Shown: piece after piece, positions 1 to 8,491 of the stretch
Numbering within the stretch: the first letter of the stretch is position 1
Layout: the number at the start of each line of letters is the position of its first letter
Notes under the pieces: model-generated
The model's input: the letters and a program-made list of their open reading frames with translations, nothing else
Told to the model about the DNA's origin: nothing
Databases searched by the model: none
Program-made: the position numbers and the translations under genes
DNA from: a bacterium D16-76
GTDB taxonomy: Bacteria > Bacillota > Clostridia > Oscillospirales > Acutalibacteraceae
DNA: 54,183 nucleotides
Assembly: GCA_009917445.1 (NCBI GenBank)
Contig: QZEE01000024.1
Coordinates: 1 to 54,183, forward strand
Direction of reading: 5' to 3'

Positions 1-39
1 GCGGGCGGCTATGAATCTAAAGGAAAGGAGGTAAGCCGA

Positions 40-864
40 ATGAGCGACTGCAAAACCATCGCCATCTGCAATCAGAAAGGCGGTGTGGGAAAGACCACTA
101 CGGCGGTCAACTTGGGTATCGGGCTTGCCATGAACGGCAAGAAAGTCTTGCTCGTTGACGCAGACCCGCAGGGCGACCTCACCACCTGTCTTGGCTGGCA
201 GGATACGGACGCACTCTCCATTACGCTGGCGACAAAGCTGGCAGAGGTAATGCGGGAAGAATCCAGCGACCCCATGAGCGGCATTCTGCACCACGAGGAA
301 AAGGTCGATGTCCTTCCTGCCAATCTGGAGCTGTCAGCGCTGGAAATGAGCCTTGTGACGGTAATGAGCAGAGAGACCACCCTGCGGACATATCTCAATC
401 AGGTGAAAGACCATTACGACTATATCCTGATCGACTGTATGCCCTCGCTGGGTATGATAACGCTCAACGCCCTTGCAGCGGCGGACAGCGTGATTATTCC
501 TGTTCAGGCGCAGTATCTTCCGGCAAAGGGAATGACCCAGCTTTTGCAGACCGTTTCAAAGGTCAAGAAGCACATCAACCCCAGCTTGAAGATAGACGGA
601 ATCCTGCTAACGCTGGTGGACGGGCGAACAAACCTCGCCAGAAGCACCGTAGAGGCTCTCAGAGCGAACTTTGGGAGCATCATGCGGATTTACAAGGCAT
701 CCATTCCCAGCGCCGTAAAAGCCGCTGAGGTGAGTTCTAAGGGCAAAAGCATTTTTGCCTATGAACCCAGCAGTCCAGCGTCAAAGGCTTATACCGACTT
801 CACAAGGGAGGTGTTAGCCAGTGGCAGGCAGAAAGAGCGACTTCGTTCTGCCGACGCTCGATGA
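40..864 (+). CDS. parA: ParA-family partition ATPase
   Basis: A 274-residue deviant Walker ATPase of the ParA/MinD/Soj type. The N-terminus carries the signature KGGVGKTT (residues 13-20, with lysines K13 and K18), followed by a DADPQGDLT A' motif near residue 41 and a DCMPSLG Walker B region near residue 135. Such proteins segregate plasmids or ICE circles by ATP-dependent binding to the nucleoid, together with ParB. The start is well set: an AGGAAAGGAGG ribosome binding site ends nine bases before the ATG. The end overlaps parB by 44 bases, which indicates translational coupling. A preceding gene probably ended just left of here, but too little sequence is present to call it. Confidence 0.96.
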   Translation: MSDCKTIAICNQKGGVGKTTTAVNLGIGLAMNGKKVLLVDADPQGDLTTCLGWQDTDALSITLATKLAEVMREESSDPMSGILHHEEKVDVLPANLELSALEMSLVTVMSRETTLRTYLNQVKDHYDYILIDCMPSLGMITLNALAAADSVIIPVQAQYLPAKGMTQLLQTVSKVKKHINPSLKIDGILLTLVDGRTNLARSTVEALRANFGSIMRIYKASIPSAVKAAEVSSKGKSIFAYEPSSPASKAYTDFTREVLASGRQKERLRSADAR

Positions 865-1768
865 CCTGTTTTCCACGCAGGAAATGCGGGACGAGCAGAA
901 GCTCGCCAGAATACGGGACATTCCCATCGAGCTGATCGACAGCTTTCCCGACCACCCTTTTAAGGTGCGGGACGATGAGGACATGACCCAACTTGTGGAG
1001 AGCATTAAGGAGCGTGGAGTGATTACTCCTGCTACCGTCAGACCAAAGGACGATGGGCGCTATGAGCTTGTCTCAGGACACCGGCGAAAAAGGGCGTGTG
1101 AGCTTGCCGGTATGGATACCCTGCGCTGTGAGGTTGTAGAGCTGACAAGAGATGAAGCCACAATTCTCATGGTGGAGAGTAACTTCCAACGCTCGCAAAT
1201 CCTTCCCAGCGAAAAGGCGTTTGCCTATAAGATGCGGCTGGACGCTATGAAACGGCAAGCTGGCAGACCGAACAAAGAAAATGCGTCGCCAGTGGCGACT
1301 AATTTCTCAAAAGGTCGTTCCGATGTGGAGTTGGGTGAGCTTGTCGGAGAAAGCAAAGACCAAGTACGCCGCTATGTGCGCCTGACAAATCTTGTCCCTG
1401 AGCTGCTTCAATTTGTGGACGAGGGCAGAATCAAGATGCGCCCTGCGGTGGAGCTGTCCTATCTGGACGAGGACTGCCAGCGTGATGTGGTGGACGAAAT
1501 CGACATGACAGATTCCACCCCCTCCCACGACCAGACTATCCGAATGAGAAAGTTCTTTGACGAGGGGAAGCTGACAACCGAGGTAATCCAAGCCATTATG
1601 GAGGAGGAGAAGCCAAACCAGCGGGAGAAGATCGTCCTGCGTGGGGATAAAGTCAGACAGCTTATCCCAAAGTCTGTGCCGCTTAATCAGACGGAGGAGT
1701 ATGTCTGCAAGGCGTTGGAGCATTATGCCAGCTTTCTGCGACGGAGAGCGGAGCGGGATTCCCGCTAA
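821..1768 (+). CDS. parB: ParB-family partition protein
   Basis: A 315-residue ParB/Spo0J-like protein starting at GTG 821 inside the end of parA, with AAGGGAGG just upstream. The N-terminal ParB nuclease-like domain (about residues 28-130) contains SGHRRKRA, the CTPase/DNA-sliding motif of the family. A central helix-turn-helix region follows at about residues 160-230 (LGELVGESKDQVRRYVRL). It should load on a centromere site and stimulate ParA. The CTATCTC repeats directly downstream at 1805-1867 are a candidate for that site. In ICEs of this class parAB is thought to stabilise the excised circular form. Confidence 0.94.
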   Translation: MAGRKSDFVLPTLDDLFSTQEMRDEQKLARIRDIPIELIDSFPDHPFKVRDDEDMTQLVESIKERGVITPATVRPKDDGRYELVSGHRRKRACELAGMDTLRCEVVELTRDEATILMVESNFQRSQILPSEKAFAYKMRLDAMKRQAGRPNKENASPVATNFSKGRSDVELGELVGESKDQVRRYVRLTNLVPELLQFVDEGRIKMRPAVELSYLDEDCQRDVVDEIDMTDSTPSHDQTIRMRKFFDEGKLTTEVIQAIMEEEKPNQREKIVLRGDKVRQLIPKSVPLNQTEEYVCKALEHYASFLRRRAERDSR

Positions 1769-1804
1769 ATCCCCCATCTCACACTCTTACCCCCTGAGAA
1801 CTAC

Positions 1805-1867
1805 CTGACTAACCGAGATAAAATAATCTATCTCTTCTCTATTCTATCTCCTAAGTCAGTCTATCTC
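1805..1867. repeat. Candidate parS centromere: CTATCTC repeats
   Basis: Directly after parB the heptamer CTATCTC occurs at 1828, 1844 and 1861, at 16-17 base spacing. An inverted copy core GAGATA lies at 1815-1820, and an outer inverted repeat CTGACT/AGTCAG at 1805-1810 and 1854-1859 encloses most of the array. Iterated short repeats next to parAB are the usual form of plasmid centromeres. The role is inferred from position and pattern. The array could also be an operator for parAB or for the SLH gene. Confidence 0.5.
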
Positions 1868-2064
1868 AACAATCGCATCATTCACGCAACCCCTAAACGG
1901 CTGATATGATAAAAGATTACCCTGCAAATTCCGCCACAAGTTTTGTCTGTTTTTCGGGAAGTTTGGCAGGAGAATCTTTACGACCGAAAAAACATTGGGC
2001 TAAGTTTCCACAGTTTTTGGCTGCGGTTTTTTTGCGCCCAAAATCTAAAATGGAGGATTTCACA

Positions 2065-5000
2065 ATGAATCATTGTATCAAAGGCAATGGAAAGCGGATG
2101 ACAGCGCTGTTTCTGGTGCTTGTCCTCGCTCTCTCGATGATTTCTACGACAGCTTTTGCGGCTCAGGAGGATAACTACCATGACCCCGCCGAGCATTGGC
2201 TCAGCGCCATCAACCGAACAAACGAGCTGGATGTCAATGCAACCGTCACTCGTGAGACGGGAAACTGCGCTGTTTGCGGGCAGTCCACTACTTTCCTCAT
2301 CTACCGGACACCGGAATATACCCGTAACGGTGAGACGGCTGCAACCCGAAATGTCCGTTATTCGGACGGTACGCTGGTAGGCGGTGAGGGAACCGGCACT
2401 GTGATGGACGGAACCCCCGGCAAAGACGCCTATTATACCGGTTTTCACTGGACAAAAGCCTGCTGCAACACCTGCGGCACGATGAACAGCAATATGGGCA
2501 TCAGTGACTATTGCTTCGGCAAGAATGTGTACTGGCTCTACGACTGTGCCGCAGAGTTCACCGAGGAACTGCCTGAACAGGTGAAGTTTGAGTATGTGGA
2601 CAGCACCTATCACAATAAGACCACTACCAGCGGCTCCTACTGCTGCTTCTGCTTCGGCACGAACAAGAACAGCACTTCCAAGCTGGAGCGCCACAATATG
2701 CAGACGGAGATTCTGCCTCAGATCAGCAACAACCGCTTTGCCATCGTGAAGCACTGCGTGGACTGCGAGTACACCAAGACCGAGTATATTGCCGCAAAGT
2801 CTGTTGTGGCGGACTATTACGGCGTGGTGGACGGACAGCCCCATACGGTTACAATTTCCGATCTGTCTGAGGCTGGCGTATCTACACAGATTCGCTATGG
2901 TAATTCTGCTGATTCCTGCACCCTGACGAGCGCCCCCAACTATACCGAAAAGGGGCAGTACACCGTCTACTATGACATCACCTACACCTACTCCGGCGTA
3001 ACGATGACGGAAAACGGCGTTGCTTATGTCTGGCTGCATGATGAGACCACCGCACCCGATGCGGATTGTCCCTGCGGCTGCGGCGATCCTGACTGTGACT
3101 GCCAGAATAAGGACTGTAACGGAAGCTGCCACAACAATGGCTGCGGAGAAAAGCACAACTTTGTTGTCCTTGAGACGGTCAACCCCACCTGCAAGACCCT
3201 CGGTTATACCCGTTACCTCTGCGTGGAGTGCGGGAAAATTGAGAAGCGTGACTATGTGAACGCTATCGGTCATGCTTGGCAGGGCATTGTGGTTCGTGAC
3301 GCTTCCTGTGAGGTGGGCGGCAAGGTGCTGAATATCTGCAAGAACTGCGGCGAGTGCGAGGAGACCATCACCCCGAAGGGCGAGCATAAGTACGGTGTTT
3401 CCGTAGTGAGCTCTACCTGTGTCAGCCCCGGCTATACCGTCAAGGAGTGCGAGGTCTGCGGCGACCGTCATATTACTGACATTCAGAACGCCAAGCCCCA
3501 CAACTATGAAGCTATCACCACCCCCGCAAGCTGTGAGAACGGCGGTTATACCCTGCATCTGTGCAAGGGCTGCGGCAGTTCCTTTATCACCGATTACACC
3601 GACCTTCTGGGGCATAGCTTTGATAAGGGGACTACAGTAACTTCCCCCTCCTGCACTGGCGAAGGTGTGACCGAGTATCGCTGTGTACGCTGCGGCTACC
3701 ACTATGTGGACGGAGATGCGGCAAGCGGGCATAAGGCTGGCGAGGAAGCGACCTGCACCACGCCCCAGCTCTGCACCGTATGCGGCGCTGTTATCCAGCA
3801 GGCGCTTGGACACAGCTACAAGACCGAAATCACCGCTCCCACCTGCACAGAAATGGGCTTTACCACCTATACCTGTGAGCGCTGCGGCGAAAGTTACAAG
3901 AGTGACTATGTGAAGGCAACCGGACACAAGGAGAGCGGCTGGATCGTGGACAAGGAACCCACCACCGAACAGGAAGGCTCCCGCCATAAGGAGTGTGAGA
4001 ACTGCGGCAAGGTTCTTTCCACTGAGCCGATTGAGAAGCTCTACCTGACTGGTACGACCGACAGCAAGGGCGAGGCTGTTGTGGGCGGCTATCTTGTCAT
4101 CGTGACGGATACCGACACAAAGAACCCCGTTGCCAACGCAAAGGTGGCGCTGAACAAGGACGGTAGCCTGTCTATCCGTCTCCCCAATGGGCGTATCATC
4201 GACTACGCCGACCAGACTACTGTGACGGTGAAGCTGGTAAAAGACAAAACCCCTGTTGAGAACATTGAGATTGCTGTAACTGACAAGAACGATAACTTTG
4301 CTGCTGGTAAGACCGATAAGGCAGGGCAGATTACCATTCCTGCCGGCTCCGGCATTACCAACGATGATGGTAAGGCGACTGTTGGCGGCGAGGACGCTGA
4401 CGGAGACCGCTACACCATCACTGTAAGAGTGATCGACTTTGAGACTGGCAGACCCATTGAGGGCGCTGTTGTCACCATCGGCAAGACCGGCAATATCACT
4501 GTGAAGCTGCCTGATGGCACCGATATGGACGAGAATAACCGCATTACCGTCATTGTCACCGACAACCGCAAGAACCCTCTTGAGGGCGAGAATGTGACGG
4601 TGAAGGGCGACCTTGGACAGACTGCCACCGGAAAGACCGACGAAAAGGGCGAGCTTACCGTCCCTGATGTGGTCGCAGAGGAGCGTCATGGCGTTTATAT
4701 CTACGGCTATGAGGACGGGACTTTCGGCGCAGAGCGTAATATGACCCGCAGCGAAGCCACTGCTATCTTTGCCCGACTGCTTGCCGAGAAGATGGGCGAC
4801 CGGATTCCCGAAAATGGCGCTGTTACCACCAAGTACACCGATATTCCCACAAACGCCTGGTATGCGGGGTATGTGAAGTACCTTACGAACTACGGCGTGG
4901 TGTATGGTCGTGGCGACAAAATCTTTGCACCTAACGACGAGATCACTCGTGCGGAGTTCACAGTTATGGCGGTGCGCTTCTTCGAGGTCTACGGCGATGG

Positions 5001-5337
5001 CGCTGAGGAGATCGTGGAGAAGTACGAGGGCTTTACCGATGTCAGCTCCGGCTATTGGGCGGCAGAGTATATCAAGGACGCCGCCATTCATGGCTGGGTT
5101 TACGGCTACGGCGATGGGACTTTTCACGCTGATGCCAACATCACTCGTGCCGAGGTGGTTTCCCTGATGAATCGTATGCTGGGCAGAACACCGGACAAGG
5201 CGTATATCATGAAGAACCTTCGGTATCTCAACACCTTCTCCGATCTGTCGAGCAAGCATTGGGCGTATCTTGCGGTAATGGAAGCTGCAAACGCTCATAC
5301 CGCTATTCTTGGTGATACCGAGACTTGGAGCAAGTAA
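2065..5337 (+). CDS. Secreted cysteine-rich SLH-domain surface protein
   Basis: A 1090-residue exported protein. The ATG at 2065 is chosen over upstream in-frame starts because GGAGG lies eight bases before it and a clear signal peptide follows (positively charged start, ALFLVLVLALSMIS core, AFA-A cleavage). From about residue 340 to 650 there are seven or more repeats of about 50 residues ending in a CxxCG knuckle (such as CVECGK, CKNCGE, CEVCGD, CERCGE). Two tandem beta-sandwich-like units of about 100 residues each follow (about 663-870). The C-terminus has three S-layer homology motifs (for example YGYGDGTFHADANITRAE) that bind secondary cell-wall polymer. It probably coats the donor cell and may serve adhesion, mating contact or surface exclusion; that role is inference. 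It sits alone between parB and a convergent gene. Confidence 0.85.
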   Translation: MNHCIKGNGKRMTALFLVLVLALSMISTTAFAAQEDNYHDPAEHWLSAINRTNELDVNATVTRETGNCAVCGQSTTFLIYRTPEYTRNGETAATRNVRYSDGTLVGGEGTGTVMDGTPGKDAYYTGFHWTKACCNTCGTMNSNMGISDYCFGKNVYWLYDCAAEFTEELPEQVKFEYVDSTYHNKTTTSGSYCCFCFGTNKNSTSKLERHNMQTEILPQISNNRFAIVKHCVDCEYTKTEYIAAKSVVADYYGVVDGQPHTVTISDLSEAGVSTQIRYGNSADSCTLTSAPNYTEKGQYTVYYDITYTYSGVTMTENGVAYVWLHDETTAPDADCPCGCGDPDCDCQNKDCNGSCHNNGCGEKHNFVVLETVNPTCKTLGYTRYLCVECGKIEKRDYVNAIGHAWQGIVVRDASCEVGGKVLNICKNCGECEETITPKGEHKYGVSVVSSTCVSPGYTVKECEVCGDRHITDIQNAKPHNYEAITTPASCENGGYTLHLCKGCGSSFITDYTDLLGHSFDKGTTVTSPSCTGEGVTEYRCVRCGYHYVDGDAASGHKAGEEATCTTPQLCTVCGAVIQQALGHSYKTEITAPTCTEMGFTTYTCERCGESYKSDYVKATGHKESGWIVDKEPTTEQEGSRHKECENCGKVLSTEPIEKLYLTGTTDSKGEAVVGGYLVIVTDTDTKNPVANAKVALNKDGSLSIRLPNGRIIDYADQTTVTVKLVKDKTPVENIEIAVTDKNDNFAAGKTDKAGQITIPAGSGITNDDGKATVGGEDADGDRYTITVRVIDFETGRPIEGAVVTIGKTGNITVKLPDGTDMDENNRITVIVTDNRKNPLEGENVTVKGDLGQTATGKTDEKGELTVPDVVAEERHGVYIYGYEDGTFGAERNMTRSEATAIFARLLAEKMGDRIPENGAVTTKYTDIPTNAWYAGYVKYLTNYGVVYGRGDKIFAPNDEITRAEFTVMAVRFFEVYGDGAEEIVEKYEGFTDVSSGYWAAEYIKDAAIHGWVYGYGDGTFHADANITRAEVVSLMNRMLGRTPDKAYIMKNLRYLNTFSDLSSKHWAYLAVMEAANAHTAILGDTETWSK

Positions 5338-5348
5338 TCCTTGCTCCG

Positions 5349-5370
5349 CCGACCTGTTCATGCAGGTCGG
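5349..5370 (+). terminator. Hairpin after the SLH gene
   Basis: A perfect 8-bp stem, CCGACCTG with CAGGTCGG around a TTCATG loop, begins 12 bases after the SLH stop codon. No T-tract follows, so it is a weak intrinsic terminator or an mRNA 3'-end stabiliser. Confidence 0.5.
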
Positions 5371-5471
5371 TTACATACACGAGCTGTCTGGACGCAGACG
5401 GTTGGTGTATTTAATATAACTCTCATGAAGGAGGGAGAGTGAAAAACTATGTAGCACAATGGAGAGGACGC

Positions 5472-5504
5472 AAAAAGGCTCCGCCCAAAATGGACGGAGC
5501 CTTT
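5472..5504 (-). terminator. Intrinsic terminator of the stalk-domain gene
   Basis: A 10-bp stem AAAGGCTCCG/CGGAGCCTTT (5474-5483 and 5495-5504). On the minus strand it is followed by a run of T, 12 bases after the stop of the leftward gene at 5517. It is a convincing rho-independent terminator for that gene. Confidence 0.8.
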
Positions 5505-5516
5505 CATGTGTCGGGG

Positions 5517-6140
5517 TTATTTGATCCAGACAGAGGCAGGGGAGAAATTGCTGAACTCGTAATCGCCGTAGGCAAAGGCTGTGCCGAGGTTGTACGACCC
5601 GAAAGAGAAGTACATCGTTACGGTGTAGCCGGGGTTAAGACTCTGGGCTTCGGCGGCGAGTTTCTCAGCCTCCCGTTTAACCTCGTCTCCGCTGAGGGAC
5701 TTCCACCATTCCTTGAACTCGCTCATGCTGAGGGAGCCGGAGTAGGTAGCGGTGTAGATCTTCTCGCTGCCGTAGTTGGTGACGGGCTTTTCCTTGACCG
5801 TCCAAGAGGATGCGAAGCTGTTGGCAACGGTTGGAGTGCCGGACACTTTAGCCGGATTTGTGACAGTGGCGGTGTTGCTTTTTGCATCATAGCCAACTTC
5901 AAGGTCGTAAGCCTCCGCTAAAGCCCTCAACGGGGCGTAGGTTGTGCCGTTGTAGGTGAACACCAGAGCATCGTTCCCGTTTGCGTCTTTTGGCGCAAAG
6001 ACTTGTCCGTTGACGAGAATCCTGATGGGATACGCCTTGATGGATAGTGCGCCATCGGATGCAAGAGCGGAAACAGGGAGTGCGACGAGCATAAGTACGG
6101 TGAGAGCGCCTGCAATGAACGATAAGAATTTGGTTTTCAT
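5517..6140 (-). CDS. Secreted protein with copper-amine-oxidase-N-like stalk domain
   Basis: A 207-residue exported protein. The ATG at 6140 has a GGAGGT ribosome binding site and begins a standard signal peptide (MKTKFLSFIAGALTVLMLVA, cleavage after ALA). Residues about 30-95 match the pattern of the copper amine oxidase N-terminal-like (stalk) domain: IRILVNGQ, TYNGTTYAPLRALAEAYDLEVGYD, then NTATV. This domain is a common non-enzymatic extracellular module in Clostridia. The C-terminal half, with SMSEFKEWW and an aromatic-rich tail, is not recognised. It faces the SLH gene and has its own terminator, so it is a separate transcription unit, perhaps another envelope factor of the element. Confidence 0.8.
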   Translation of the reverse strand: MKTKFLSFIAGALTVLMLVALPVSALASDGALSIKAYPIRILVNGQVFAPKDANGNDALVFTYNGTTYAPLRALAEAYDLEVGYDAKSNTATVTNPAKVSGTPTVANSFASSWTVKEKPVTNYGSEKIYTATYSGSLSMSEFKEWWKSLSGDEVKREAEKLAAEAQSLNPGYTVTMYFSFGSYNLGTAFAYGDYEFSNFSPASVWIK

Positions 6141-6274
6141 TTTCGTGACCTCCAAAGTATGTATTTTGTCTTTCGACACTGTAAGCATACCGCATGGGAG
6201 GCATTTCGACAATTTTGCGATGGTCTCTAAAACAGGGCTTTCGCATTGTTGATTTTCAGGAAAGGAGAGGACGA

Positions 6275-6364
6275 ATGAACGCAAAGACCATCATCGGAAT
6301 CGTGCTGGTCGTCTTTATCTTAGGCGGCTTTGTGTTCCTGCAACTCAGAAACCGCAGGAAGTAG
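6275..6364 (+). CDS. Tiny single-pass membrane protein
   Basis: A 29-residue frame with an excellent ribosome binding site (AAAGGAGAGG, ATG five bases later). The peptide is MNAKTI, one hydrophobic helix IIGIVLVVFILGGFVFLQL, and a basic tail RNRRK, so it is a textbook small membrane protein with the C-terminus inside. A strong terminator follows at 6376. Its function is unknown. Too few residues exist for family assignment. Confidence 0.6.
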   Translation: MNAKTIIGIVLVVFILGGFVFLQLRNRRK

Positions 6365-6375
6365 AAAACAGGCAA

Positions 6376-6409
6376 CGGGGCGGAGGAAACTTCGCCCCGA
6401 TTCTTTTTA
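6376..6409 (+). terminator. Intrinsic terminator
   Basis: The 7-bp GC-rich stem CGGGGCG/CGCCCCG (6376-6382 and 6393-6399) is followed by ATTCTTTTT. It closes the short unit that encodes the 29-residue membrane peptide and precedes the long transfer operon. Confidence 0.8.
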
Positions 6410-6421
6410 AGGGAGGAAAAC

Positions 6422-6718
6422 ATGAATCAGACAACGACAGTCGAAAGCCGAGTGCTTGAGATACTGAGGACTTGTCCTCGTTCCAGATATGACGATATGG
6501 CGCTTGTCACGCAGTATTACAGCCGGTACGGACACAGAAAAATCGCAGAGCTGCCCTTTGGGTATGTGATGTTCAACTATAAGAGGTTTGGACTGCCCTG
6601 CTTTGAGACCATCCGCAGGGCAAGGCAGAGGGTGCAGTCTCTTTTCCCTGAGCTGTCCCGCACCCCCATTGAACCGGAGCGTGACGAGCTTATCCTACTT
6701 GTGCAGATTGGAGGTTGA
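6422..6718 (+). CDS. Element-specific hypothetical protein, 98 residues
   Basis: A 98-residue basic protein with a good ribosome binding site (AAGGGAGGAAAAC before the ATG). It is predicted helical, with an N-terminal segment (ESRVLEILRTCPRSRYDDMALVTQYYSRYG) that could be a small winged-helix-like fold. The family was not recognised. It is the first gene of a tightly packed rightward cluster and ends just before the next start, so it probably belongs to the transfer/maintenance operon. Confidence 0.75.
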   Translation: MNQTTTVESRVLEILRTCPRSRYDDMALVTQYYSRYGHRKIAELPFGYVMFNYKRFGLPCFETIRRARQRVQSLFPELSRTPIEPERDELILLVQIGG

Positions 6719-6723
6719 AGCGT

Positions 6724-6975
6724 ATGGCAGTGAGCAAATCCGCAGAGGAACTTGCCTTGCAGAAAAAGGTCAAGGTTATGGCAAAGCTGTTTGCCAGCGG
6801 TTGCAGAACGGAAGGCGAGCTGCAATCGCTTTCAATGGAAACGCTTTTGCAGATTCAAGGGGTTACAATGGACGATCTAAGAATCATCATGGCGTTGCAA
6901 AAGAGCGTAAAAAACCGCTCTCTGTATAGCTATCTGGGAGGTGGAGAAGATGAGCAGCCTGACCAGAACGGATGA
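6724..6975 (+). CDS. Element-specific hypothetical protein, 83 residues
   Basis: The ATG at 6724 is preferred to a TTG nine bases earlier, because that TTG directly abuts the GGAGG at 6710-6714. The 83-residue product is mostly helical (LALQKKVKVMAKLFASGCRTEGELQSLSMETLLQI), with a charged tail. Its stop overlaps the next gene by 26 bases. No domain was recognised. Context suggests an accessory gene of the transfer region. Confidence 0.7.
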   Translation: MAVSKSAEELALQKKVKVMAKLFASGCRTEGELQSLSMETLLQIQGVTMDDLRIIMALQKSVKNRSLYSYLGGGEDEQPDQNG

Positions 6976-7534
6976 CCGGCGCATCGTGTGGAGCGACCAG
7001 AACCTCGATATTGAGGATTGGCGGGACGGGTACAAGGAGTATCTGGAAGCCAATGAACTGGATTTAGACCCCGATGATGAGCAAGCCATCTATGAGTGGA
7101 TGGTGGAGACAAACGAGGAGTACCTGACCGATGAGCGTGTGAACCTAAATATCCAGCTCTCCCAGCCCATTATCGTCATTGGCGACCTCGGACGCTGGAA
7201 CGGCAGAGTAATGGGCTATAAGATGATCGACTCCGGCAACATCAAGGACTGCCTCTATTCCGATACCGATTTTACCGAATGGTATGTTGACCAGTACGGA
7301 GATCTGCGGGCAGACGCCGTTCACCATGACGGTACAAATCACTACCTCTACCGAGTGTTCAAAGAGGGTGTGACAGAATCCCAGATGGAGCGTTTGCAGG
7401 AGAAAATCTATATGGGAAAAGCAACCAGAGCGGACATCACGAGGGTGACAAAGCGCCTCGGTGATGAAATTGGCAGGGTTTACGGCTGGGACTTCCCGAA
7501 AAGTAGGGCAGTGGTTGAAAGAGAGGTTGGATAA
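6950..7534 (+). CDS. Acidic hypothetical protein of ICEs
   Basis: A 194-residue acidic protein. The ATG at 6950 follows GGGAGGTGG and is preferred to the GTG at 6941. The sequence is soluble, with an aspartate- and glutamate-rich front (LDLDPDDEQAIYEWMVETNEEYL) and a compact middle (QPIIVIGDLGRWNGRVMGYK) followed by a region with conserved HHDGTNHYLYR. It resembles proteins commonly carried in this position by Tn1549-like elements, but its function is unknown. The gene abuts the next one without a gap (TAA then ATG), so the two are probably co-translated. Confidence 0.75.
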   Translation: MSSLTRTDDRRIVWSDQNLDIEDWRDGYKEYLEANELDLDPDDEQAIYEWMVETNEEYLTDERVNLNIQLSQPIIVIGDLGRWNGRVMGYKMIDSGNIKDCLYSDTDFTEWYVDQYGDLRADAVHHDGTNHYLYRVFKEGVTESQMERLQEKIYMGKATRADITRVTKRLGDEIGRVYGWDFPKSRAVVEREVG

Positions 7535-8476
7535 ATGGAGCTTCAAATCAGACCCATGCGCTTTGAGGAGCGCAAGTACACCTATGAGCAAAGCAGCCAG
7601 CTTATGAGCCAGACCGGAAGCATCGGGCGGCTCAGAGGGGACTTTGGAAGGAGCGGAACCGAGTTCTGGACAACATGGGAGGATCACCGGCAAGACCTGA
7701 AAACCGATGCCTTCAAAGCAGAGCTTGATGAAGTCATTAACGCCCTGCGCTCTGAGGAATACGGCCTGCTGAAAGACAGGCGCAGTATGGTGTCCTATTC
7801 CAGAGCGGAGCCGGACAGCACATTTAAGGGCAACTATACCACCGAGTACGGCTTTCGTGTGGATACCAAAGATCACGCTTTCCTGATTCGCTGCAACCCC
7901 CAGCAGGGAGACTATAACTTCTACTGTTTCTGCTATGTCTCCAAATGGCTCGACCGGAATATTGAAAGAGCCAGAAATGATATTCGCTTCATTGACAGTG
8001 GCTACAAAGAGCTTTTCCGGCTTCCTGACGGGGAGCAGATTACAATTACGCTGTCCACCGATGAGAAGCTGGATAGAACCTGCCGCTTTGTTGACGAAAC
8101 CCATCTTGAGGTGGGGCGCAGCCTCTATCATATCTGCGAGTTCGCAGAGCGTATGGAGCGTAACGGGAACACCTACGCTCCGAAAGAGCCGCCGCTCCCT
8201 CCGAAGTGCTTTACCTTGCTGCCCTCAAACGGGGACATCATTGAGATTACCCGATATGAAACGGGGTATAGACCAATCCGAAAAAGCACTGACTTCTCAA
8301 CGCCGGAGGGGAAAGCGCTCTTTGTGGATACCGCAAACAAAAAATGGGGTGTGACAAAGGCGCAGGAGGCGGCGATGCTTGCTGGCTCCCTGTTTGGCTG
8401 GGACACCCCTGCTGCAAGAGCAAAAAACTACGATGAGAATGGAAAGGCGATCAGGCCAAAAGACCGAGAACGATAA
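7535..8476 (+). CDS. Large polyvalent-protein-associated-like domain protein
   Basis: A 313-residue soluble protein whose ATG immediately follows the stop of the previous gene. An alpha-beta core near residues 70-215 (TTEYGFRVDTKDHAFLIRC, then EQITITLSTDEKLDRTCRFVDETHLEVG) looks like the polyvalent-protein-associated domains of mobile elements. A basic tail ends in RPKDRER. The catalytic role, if any, is unknown. It lies just upstream of the giant helicase with only 15 bases between them, which suggests that the two act together on element DNA. Confidence 0.65.
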   Translation: MELQIRPMRFEERKYTYEQSSQLMSQTGSIGRLRGDFGRSGTEFWTTWEDHRQDLKTDAFKAELDEVINALRSEEYGLLKDRRSMVSYSRAEPDSTFKGNYTTEYGFRVDTKDHAFLIRCNPQQGDYNFYCFCYVSKWLDRNIERARNDIRFIDSGYKELFRLPDGEQITITLSTDEKLDRTCRFVDETHLEVGRSLYHICEFAERMERNGNTYAPKEPPLPPKCFTLLPSNGDIIEITRYETGYRPIRKSTDFSTPEGKALFVDTANKKWGVTKAQEAAMLAGSLFGWDTPAARAKNYDENGKAIRPKDRER

Positions 8477-8491
8477 AGGAGGTGCAGACCG

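Noticed and set aside
1-34. End of a gene preceding parA
   Set aside because: Two frames end here (TGA near 12 and TAA near 32) and too few codons are present to choose or identify one.
1978-5361. Very long leftward frame (over 1100 codons) opposite the SLH gene
   Set aside because: It is the mirror of a strongly biased coding strand. It has no ribosome binding site and low-complexity Ala/Leu/Val-rich translation.
5439-5921. Rightward 160-residue frame with GGAGGG before its GTG
   Set aside because: It runs antisense through the stalk-domain gene and its terminator. Its translation looks like random Gly/Arg/Val-rich sequence without family features.
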